From Burkholderiales bacterium (GTDB lineage: Bacteria > Pseudomonadota > Gammaproteobacteria > Burkholderiales > Ga0077523), in assembly GCA_025459035.1 (NCBI GenBank), contig JALORJ010000039.1, positions 1-11,825 of the forward strand: 11,825 nt of DNA. The letters run 5' to 3'. Position 1 is the stretch's first letter, and each line of letters opens with the position of its first letter. Of the stretch, positions 7,062 through 11,825 are shown one piece after another. Both the position numbers and the translations under genes were made by a program. The notes under the pieces were generated by a model. The model was not told the origin of the DNA. It was given only the letters and a program-made list of their open reading frames with translations, and searched no databases.

Positions 7062-8246
7062 ATGGCCCGCCCGGACGACACCCGCAGCATGGCGCTGTTC
7101 TGCGACTTCGAGAACGTCGCGCTCGGCGTGCGCGACGCGCGCTACGACAAGTTCGACATCCGCCAGATCCTCGAGCGGCTGCTGCTGAAGGGCAGCATCG
7201 TGGTGAAGAAGGCGTACTGCGACTGGGAGCGCTACAAGACCTTCAAGAAGCCGATGCACGAGGCGAACTTCGAGCTGATCGAGATCCCGCACGTGCGCCA
7301 GTCGGGCAAGAACTCGGCCGACATCCGCATGGTCGTCGACGCGCTCGACCTCTGCTACACCAAGGCGCACGTCGACACCTTCGTGCTGATCACCGGCGAC
7401 TCCGACTTCTCGCCGCTGGTGTCGAAGCTGCGCGAGAACGACAAGCTCGTGATCGGCGTCGGCGTGAAGAACTCGACGTCCGACCTGCTGATCGCGAACT
7501 GCGACGAGTTCATCTACTACGACGACCTGGTGCGCGAGCGGCCGAAGCGCGCCGCGACGCCGCGGGCAACGCCGACCCCGGCGCCACGCGCCACGACGCC
7601 CGATCCCGCCGCGCCCGCCGCATCGGCCACCACACCGGACGCGCCCGCCGAGGCCGCCGCCGCGCCCGCCCGCGGGGGACGGCGCCGCAGCGCGAAGCCG
7701 GCCACGAAGCGCGCTGCAGCGGTCGACGCCGCCGCAGTCGCGCCAGCCGCTGCGCCCGCACCAGCGGTCGACGCCGATCCTCCGCCGCCAGCCGACGCCA
7801 GCGCCGACACCCCGCCGGTCGAGGCCGCCGCCGACGCCGCATCACCCACCGCGAAGAAGAAAGCCGCCCCGCGCAGCCGCACCCGCAAGACGACGAAGGC
7901 GGCCACCGCCGCCGATGACGCGGCCCACGCCGCGTCGGCCGAGCCGCCGCCAGTCGCACCGGAACCGGTCGCGCCGCAACCGCGCGAGGACAAGCGCCAC
8001 GAAGCCGTCGCGCTGGTGATGGAGACCGTCGAGGCGCTGCTCGAAGAGCGCGGCACCGGCGACAAGATCTGGGGCTCGATGGTCAAGCAGGCGCTCAAGC
8101 GCCGCCGCCCCGGCTTCAACGAGAGCTACTACGGCTTCAGCTCGTTCTCGAAGCTGCTCGAAGAAGCCGCCGCGCAAGGGCTGCTGGTGCTGGAGCCGGA
8201 CGAGAAGTCGGGCGGCGTGGTGCTGCGGCCGGTGGGAGGGGGCTGA
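7062..8246 (+). CDS. NYN-domain (LabA/DUF88, PIN-like) protein with C-terminal OST-HTH/LOTUS domain
   Basis: A 394-residue predicted cytoplasmic RNA-processing protein. Residues 10-155 form a NYN domain with conserved acidic residues in FCDFENV (Asp15), KNSADIRMVVDALD (Asn84, Asp87, Asp93) and ITGDSDFSPLV (Asp113, Asp115), which in this family form the metal-binding nuclease site. Residues 160-305 are a low-complexity Ala/Pro-rich linker with a basic patch (about 263-282, KKK and RSRTRK). Residues 309-390 match the OST-HTH/LOTUS winged-helix type: MVKQALKRRRPGFNESYYGF, then FSKLLEEAAAQGLLVLEPD. LOTUS domains bind RNA, including G-rich or quadruplex RNA in reported cases. A GGAG lies 10 nt before the ATG. 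It sits 3 nt after the MFS gene. Domain calls are firm; the RNA target and actual nuclease activity are unknown. Confidence 0.92.
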   Translation: MARPDDTRSMALFCDFENVALGVRDARYDKFDIRQILERLLLKGSIVVKKAYCDWERYKTFKKPMHEANFELIEIPHVRQSGKNSADIRMVVDALDLCYTKAHVDTFVLITGDSDFSPLVSKLRENDKLVIGVGVKNSTSDLLIANCDEFIYYDDLVRERPKRAATPRATPTPAPRATTPDPAAPAASATTPDAPAEAAAAPARGGRRRSAKPATKRAAAVDAAAVAPAAAPAPAVDADPPPPADASADTPPVEAAADAASPTAKKKAAPRSRTRKTTKAATAADDAAHAASAEPPPVAPEPVAPQPREDKRHEAVALVMETVEALLEERGTGDKIWGSMVKQALKRRRPGFNESYYGFSSFSKLLEEAAAQGLLVLEPDEKSGGVVLRPVGGG

Positions 8247-8264
8247 GCGCAGCGACCGGGGCGA

Positions 8265-8561
8265 TCAGCAGACGCGGCCCAACCAGTAGTGAGGAGGGCG
8301 GCGCCCGTCAGCCACCGCATGGATGAGGATGCCGGTCTCGGTCTGCGTGTACACGACCGAGAACGGAAAACTGGCGACGAGCCGTCTTCGCGCCCCCCCG
8401 GCCGAAGGTTTTCCATGCAGCGGGAACGTGGCGGCCCGCTGGGCAGCGGCCTCGACTTCGGACCGGAACCGCGCGCCGAGACCAGGCTGAAGCGCTTCGT
8501 AGAACTGGATCTGCGCGAGGAACTCGGAGCGGGCGCGTGTGGTGAACCGCGCGCTGCTCAC
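8265..8561 (-). CDS. ParE/RelE-superfamily toxin
   Basis: A 98-residue protein with the ParE-type layout: two N-terminal helices (ARSEFLAQIQFYEALQPGLGARF, read in two parts at about 10-32), a Pro/His turn, then strands RRLVASFPFSVVYTQ and GILIHAVADGRRPPHYW at the C-terminus. RelE-type toxins cleave mRNA at the ribosome and ParE-type toxins inhibit gyrase; this form, paired with a short antitoxin of the CHP02574 type, is usually annotated as RelE/ParE without a proven target. The GTG start overlaps the antitoxin stop as GTGA. It ends 18 nt from the convergent NYN gene. Confidence 0.88.
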   Translation of the reverse strand: MSSARFTTRARSEFLAQIQFYEALQPGLGARFRSEVEAAAQRAATFPLHGKPSAGGARRRLVASFPFSVVYTQTETGILIHAVADGRRPPHYWLGRVC

Positions 8562-8788
8562 GGCGCGAGGCGTCGCGCCTCGGCGAACACATCTTCCGCC
8601 GCGTACGTCTGCACCTCACCTCGCTCGCAGGCCTCGACGCGACTGAGGATTTCCGCATCCCAGGCGGCCTCCACGTCTGTCATCGGCGGCTCGTGCAGGG
8701 ACTCGAGCAGCAACTCGACGAGGCGCGATCGGTCTTCGGGCGCGAGTGACCGGCCGCGTTCGGCCAACTCGGCAACGAGGTCAGGCAT
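8558..8788 (-). CDS. Addiction-module antitoxin, CHP02574-like
   Basis: A 76-residue acidic protein. The central APEDRSRLVELLLESLHEPP followed by AAWDAEILSRVEACERGEV is the pattern of the 'putative addiction module component' family (TIGR02574), whose members neutralise a ParE/RelE toxin encoded just downstream. Here the toxin follows with a 4-nt overlap. A strong GGAGGT Shine-Dalgarno lies 5 nt before the ATG, so the antitoxin is well translated while the toxin depends on coupling, the expected arrangement for an antitoxin-first module. Autoregulation by the complex is usual for such modules but no operator is visible to me. Confidence 0.85.
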   Translation of the reverse strand: MPDLVAELAERGRSLAPEDRSRLVELLLESLHEPPMTDVEAAWDAEILSRVEACERGEVQTYAAEDVFAEARRLAP

Positions 8789-8793
8789 GGAGC

Positions 8794-8799
8794 ACCTCC
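8794..8799 (-). promoter_or_regulatory. Strong ribosome-binding site of the antitoxin gene
   Basis: GGAGGT on the minus strand with a 5-nt spacer to the ATG at 8788. It fixes the antitoxin start and contrasts with the toxin, which has no separate site of comparable strength. Confidence 0.75.
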
Positions 8800-8971
8800 A
8801 GACAGGTGGCCACGATGACGCGGGACTCTACTCGTCGGCGTGCTCGCGTTCGACACGCGTCGGCATGAGTGGTTGAAGCACCCCAGCCTTCGTGTTGCCG
8901 CCCGCGGTCGAGGCCGAGCCGGCGACCACTGGCGCGACCTCGAGAAACCACGCGCTCCCGTCGGCCGCCAA

Positions 8972-9008
8972 CATTGCAATTTCTCCACGCGATGGAAGAA
9001 TTGCAATG
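8972..9008 (+). promoter_or_regulatory. Inverted repeat covering the ribosome-binding site and start codon of the ATPase gene
   Basis: The arms CATTGCAATT (8972-8981) and AATTGCAATG (8999-9008) are perfect 10-bp inverted repeats around a 17-nt centre. With two mismatches the arms extend to 15 bp around a 7-nt loop. The repeat is AT-rich in very GC-rich surroundings. Its right arm ends on the ATG at 9006-9008, and the GGAAG Shine-Dalgarno (8994-8998) is inside the extended stem. It could be a dimeric-protein operator or an RNA hairpin that hides the start site; sequence alone does not decide. Confidence 0.8.
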
Positions 9009-10190
9009 ATGCTGACCCGTCTCGCCCTCCCCGTCCTGCAGCGCTGGCTGGCCGAATTCCCGGCCGTCGCGATCCTCGGGCCACGCCAGGTCGGCAAGAC
9101 CACGCTGGCTCTGTCGCTTGCGAACGCCCGGCCTGGCGCCACGACCTATCTGGACCTCGAGTCCCCGGCGGACCTCGCGAAGCTCGCCGATGCCGACGCG
9201 TGGCTCGAAACGCATCGCGACCGCCTCGTGATCCTCGACGAGGTCCAGCGCATGCCCGAACTGTTCGCCCGGCTGCGCGGAGTGATCGATCGACGTCGCC
9301 GCGCCGGGCGGCGCACCGGTCAGTTCCTGCTGCTGGGCTCGGCCGCCGGCACGTTGCTGCGCCAGTCGTCGGAAAGCCTTGCGGGGCGCATCGCCTACCT
9401 CGACCTGTCGCCGTTGATCGTCCCCGAGGTTCCGCACGACGCCGCGCAGCGCCTGTGGATCCGCGGCGGCTTCCCCGAGTCCTTTCTCGCGACCGACGAC
9501 GTCGCCAGCCTGCGGTGGCGCCAGCAGTTCATCGCGACGTATCTGGAGCGCGACCTTCCGCAGCTCGGACCGCGCGTGCCGGCCACGACGCTGCGGCGGC
9601 TGTGGACCATGCTGGCGCACGAACAAGGTCGGCCGCTCGACGCTTCACGACTCGCGGGCGCGCTGGCCGTGAGCGGCCAGACCGTGGCCCGCTACGTCGA
9701 TCTGCTCGTCGACCTGATGCTCGTGCGCCGCCTGACCCCCTGGACCGGCAATCTCGGCAAGCGCCTGGTGCGCTCGCCGCGCGTGTACGTCCGCGACAGC
9801 GGCCTCGTCCACGCACTGCTGGGGCTCGAGACCTTCGACGACGTGGTCGGGCATCCCGCGACCGGCGGCAGCTGGGAAGGCTGGGTGATCGAGAACCTGC
9901 TGGCCGTCGCGCCCCCCGGCACCGACGCGAGCTTCTACCGGACCTCGTCCGGCGCCGAAATCGACCTGCTGCTGACCTGGCCCCGCGGCGAGCGCTGGGC
10001 GATCGAGATCAGGCGATCGAGCGCCCCGACGCTCGCGAAGGGGTTCCACATTGCGGCCGACGATGTCGGAGCAACGCAGCGGTTCGTCGTGCATTCGGGC
10101 AACGAGACGTGGCTGGCAGAGAGCGGGGTGGTCGCGATCACCGTCGCGGAGATGCAGCGGCGGGTGGCGGGTCAGCCTCGTTCTCGATGA
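9006..10190 (+). CDS. AAA-type ATPase with C-terminal DUF4143 domain
   Basis: A 394-residue protein of the large, functionally unassigned DUF4143 ATPase family, common in accessory regions. The N-terminal AAA domain has Walker A GPRQVGKTT (25-33, Lys31), Walker B LVILDEVQ (74-81, Asp78 Glu79) and a sensor-like LLLGSA (108-113). The C-terminal DUF4143 part (about 195-350) contains GGFPESFLA, YLERDLPQL and the restriction-nuclease-like pattern SSGAEIDLLL then WAIEIRRSS. Here the usual Lys of the E-x-K end is Arg336. The frame is open to 8892, but the family N-terminus begins at the paired ATG codons 9006 and 9009, with GGAAG 7 nt upstream. It may be a nucleic-acid-related or stress-linked ATPase; no function is established. 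Confidence 0.88.
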   Translation: MMLTRLALPVLQRWLAEFPAVAILGPRQVGKTTLALSLANARPGATTYLDLESPADLAKLADADAWLETHRDRLVILDEVQRMPELFARLRGVIDRRRRAGRRTGQFLLLGSAAGTLLRQSSESLAGRIAYLDLSPLIVPEVPHDAAQRLWIRGGFPESFLATDDVASLRWRQQFIATYLERDLPQLGPRVPATTLRRLWTMLAHEQGRPLDASRLAGALAVSGQTVARYVDLLVDLMLVRRLTPWTGNLGKRLVRSPRVYVRDSGLVHALLGLETFDDVVGHPATGGSWEGWVIENLLAVAPPGTDASFYRTSSGAEIDLLLTWPRGERWAIEIRRSSAPTLAKGFHIAADDVGATQRFVVHSGNETWLAESGVVAITVAEMQRRVAGQPRSR

Positions 10191-10528
10191 GCGTGCGGCC
10201 CCGGTCGGTTGTGCACGACCATGGTGGACAGGTCGAGCTTCACTTCCAGTCGATGTCGAGACGTCGCGCTCGCTGCGCCCGGTCTTCACCCTCGCGGTGC
10301 GGCGTTGGCGGACGTGCCGGTCCTGAACGGCTTCCCGCCCGGTACTGCGGCCGCCAGAAAGACCGACACACGGGGCCACGCAACACACAGCGCCGCCGCG
10401 TGCCTGCACCCGACGTCACTGTGCGGGGGCATCGCGCGGCCTCGTCACGAGGGATCCGCAGCAATGACGGGTTCGGAGGCACCGGTCGATCGAAGCAGGG
10501 GCGATTCAACCCGTCCGGAAGACGACCG
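10191..10528. other. 338-nt spacer with no recognisable gene
   Basis: Between the ATPase and the convergent DHFR-like gene. Frames are open through part of it on both strands, as expected at this GC content, but none has a family resemblance I recognise, a ribosome-binding site, or membrane or catalytic motifs. No RNA gene, clear terminator or second copy of the TTGCAATT repeat is visible. Confidence 0.5.
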
Positions 10529-11101
10529 TCACGCCGCGCTCGCGCCTGACCGGGTCGGAAGCCTGTAGTGCAGTTCGGCGAAGCCCGGGCCGATGTGGCG
10601 GACCGAAAGCAACTGCCACGGCGGGCTGGTGACTCTGCGCGGGAAAAGCGCCTTGCCGCTGCCCAGCGTGACGGAGCCGACCTGAACGATCGCTTCGTCG
10701 AGCAGCCCTGCGTCATGGAACTGTCCGGCGAGATCTCCACCGCCGACGATCCACACGTTCTTCCCGCATGCGGCGGCGACCATCTCGGCATGGACCTGCT
10801 GCACCGGGCCCTGGACGAAGCGGACGTCCGCGGCGTCGACCCCGGGGAACTCGCGGTGCGTGAAGACCCAGGTGGGCTGCGTGTAGGGCCATGACGCCTT
10901 CGCCTGGCCATCGACCGGAAGTGCCTGCCGCAACATCCACTCGTAGGTGGCGGCCCCCATGGCCAACGCCCCGACGGTGGCGATGAACTGCGGGTAGCCA
11001 CTGTCGTCGACATCGCCGAGCGGAAACAGCCAGTCGAGCGAGTCATCTTCCGTGGCGATGAATCCGTCGAGGCTCGTCGCGGTGTAGTAGATCGTCTTCA
11101 T
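10529..11101 (-). CDS. Dihydrofolate reductase-like / RibD C-terminal domain protein
   Basis: A 190-residue cytoplasmic protein of the RibD_C (bifunctional deaminase-reductase C-terminal) superfamily. It starts with the strand and loop MKTIYYTATSLDGFIA, followed by DWLF, and ends with the nucleotide-binding VWIVGGGDLAGQF (about 128-140) and LDEAIVQVGSVTLGSGKALF segments. These proteins have the NADPH-dependent reductase fold, but most stand-alone members have no proven substrate; this one is not a canonical FolA. The ATG at 11101 fits the family start exactly; a TTG further up (11152) would add 17 unconserved residues. No strong Shine-Dalgarno is visible. Length is normal. Confidence 0.87.
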   Translation of the reverse strand: MKTIYYTATSLDGFIATEDDSLDWLFPLGDVDDSGYPQFIATVGALAMGAATYEWMLRQALPVDGQAKASWPYTQPTWVFTHREFPGVDAADVRFVQGPVQQVHAEMVAAACGKNVWIVGGGDLAGQFHDAGLLDEAIVQVGSVTLGSGKALFPRRVTSPPWQLLSVRHIGPGFAELHYRLPTRSGASAA

Positions 11102-11152
11102 GCGGTGGTCGCGAAAACGCCGATGGCGGGTGCCGTGTGACGTTCGAGCCAA

Positions 11153-11293
11153 TCAGACGGCGAAGGGATGGTCGCAGCCGCGTTCCGCGAAGAGCGCCTC
11201 GCTGAATTCAACTCGCTGGCAGTCTCGTCCCTGCCAGGCCCCGAAGGCAAGCGCGCCGAACGCCCTTCCCGAAGAGCATCGAAGAGTCCACGT
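11153..11293 (-). pseudogene. Possible 3' remnant of an unidentified gene
   Basis: Directly after the GMC oxidoreductase stop, the same minus-strand frame stays open for 46 codons to a TGA at 11153-11155. Its last 30 or so codons read like a folded C-terminus (ALAFGAWQGRDCQRVEFSEA, ending CDHPFAV). There is no start codon or ribosome-binding site that would make it a gene. It may be the tail left after a deletion or simply chance; I do not recognise the family. Confidence 0.2.
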
Positions 11294-11825
11294 TCACCCC
11301 GCCTCCCCCACTACAAACCCCGCCCCCCGCTCCGCCACCATCATCACCGCCGCCTGCGTGTTGCCCGACACCATCCGCGGCATCACCGACGCGTCGATCA
11401 CGCGCAGCCCCGCAAGCCCGCGCACCTTAAGCCGCGCGTCGACGACGGCGTGCGCATCCTCACCCATCCGGCATGTCCCGATCGGGTGATAGATCGTCTG
11501 CCCGTTGGCGCGCGCGAACGCCAGCCAGTCGGCGTCGTCGACGATCTGCGGCCCCGGGTTCATCTCGTGGTCGACGAACGCCCGCAGCGCCGGCTGGCCG
11601 ACGACGTGGCGCGCGAGCTTCATCGCGTCGACGAGGCAGCGCTGGTCGACGTCGGCGGACAGGAAGTTCGGCCGGATGTCGGGCGCGTCGAACGGGTCAC
11701 GCGATTTCGCGTGGATGCTGCCGCGCGACTCGGGCCGCAGCTGCGTCACGCCGATGGTCATGCCCGGGGCGCGGTCGAGGATGCGTTTCGACGCGTCGGC
11801 GTAGCTCGCGTGCACGAAGAACCAC
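11294..11825 (-). CDS. GMC-family (choline dehydrogenase-like) oxidoreductase, C-terminal part; N-terminus beyond right edge
   Basis: FAD-dependent glucose-methanol-choline oxidoreductase, an enzyme class that oxidises alcohols. Only the last 176 residues or so are visible. They form the GMC C-terminal domain: SRGSIHAKSRDPFDAPDIRPNF, then GQTIYHPIGTCRMG with the catalytic His, then GLRVIDASVMPRMVSGNTQ with the second active-site residue Asn and the FAD-contacting segment, and the helix MMVAERGA. The His-Asn pair is intact, so nothing suggests decay. Full members are about 530-560 residues. Substrate cannot be told from this part. The frame continues past the edge (WFFVHASYAD). Confidence 0.93.
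   Translation of the reverse strand, partial: WFFVHASYADASKRILDRAPGMTIGVTQLRPESRGSIHAKSRDPFDAPDIRPNFLSADVDQRCLVDAMKLARHVVGQPALRAFVDHEMNPGPQIVDDADWLAFARANGQTIYHPIGTCRMGEDAHAVVDARLKVRGLAGLRVIDASVMPRMVSGNTQAAVMMVAERGAGFVVGEAG

Noticed and set aside
8892..9005. A longer ATPase N-terminus starting at 8892
   Set aside because: The extra 38 residues are translated from the palindrome and intergenic DNA and lack family similarity; the conserved start and ribosome-binding site point to 9006 or 9009.
8781..9626. A minus-strand open frame opposite the ATPase
   Set aside because: Composition is shadow-like (Arg/Gln/Ala) and the ATPase frame on the other strand has all family motifs.
11102..11152. A TTG start at 11152 for the DHFR-like protein
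   Set aside because: It would add 17 basic residues unlike the family; MKTIYYTATSLDGFI is the normal beginning.

Overview
This is a very GC-rich window (I estimate about 70% G+C by eye) from a Gram-negative bacterium, most likely a betaproteobacterium close to Burkholderiales. The reasons are the division/cell-wall order mraZ-rsmH-ftsL-ftsI-murE, the RNase P RNA gene directly upstream of mraZ, the MraZ sequence type, and a MurE with the DNPR motif of meso-diaminopimelate-adding enzymes. The species assignment is inference.

Left part, positions 1-4829, minus strand: the start of the dcw (division and cell wall) cluster, read right to left as mraZ, rsmH, ftsL, ftsI and murE. murE runs off the left edge. 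All four junctions are exact 4-base start/stop overlaps (GTGA, ATGA, ATGA, GTGA), so the cluster looks like one translationally coupled transcript. It starts from a recognisable promoter at 4927-4954, followed by four 10-bp repeats at 4891-4930 that match the MraZ operator pattern.

Middle, 5162-5676, minus strand: rnpB, a bacterial type A RNase P RNA. It is about 515 nt, against 377 nt in E. coli. The excess is mainly a 105-nt hairpin-rich insertion in the specificity domain, two extra hairpins in the P13 region and a P19 hairpin. Divergent from it on the plus strand are an MFS transporter gene and, 3 nt downstream, a gene for a NYN-domain (PIN-like nuclease) protein with a C-terminal OST-HTH/LOTUS RNA-binding domain.

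Right part, 8265-11825: accessory material. It holds a compact antitoxin/ParE-type toxin pair (minus), a DUF4143-type AAA ATPase (plus) whose ribosome-binding site and start codon lie in a near-perfect inverted repeat, a 338-nt spacer without a recognisable gene, a dihydrofolate-reductase-like/RibD C-terminal family protein (minus), a possible 3' gene remnant, and the C-terminal part of a GMC-family oxidoreductase (minus) that runs off the right edge.

I see no complete new multi-gene system. The items most worth a second look are the enlarged RNase P RNA, the palindrome over the ATPase start, and the NYN-LOTUS protein paired with a transporter. I found no tRNA, CRISPR array or insertion sequence.
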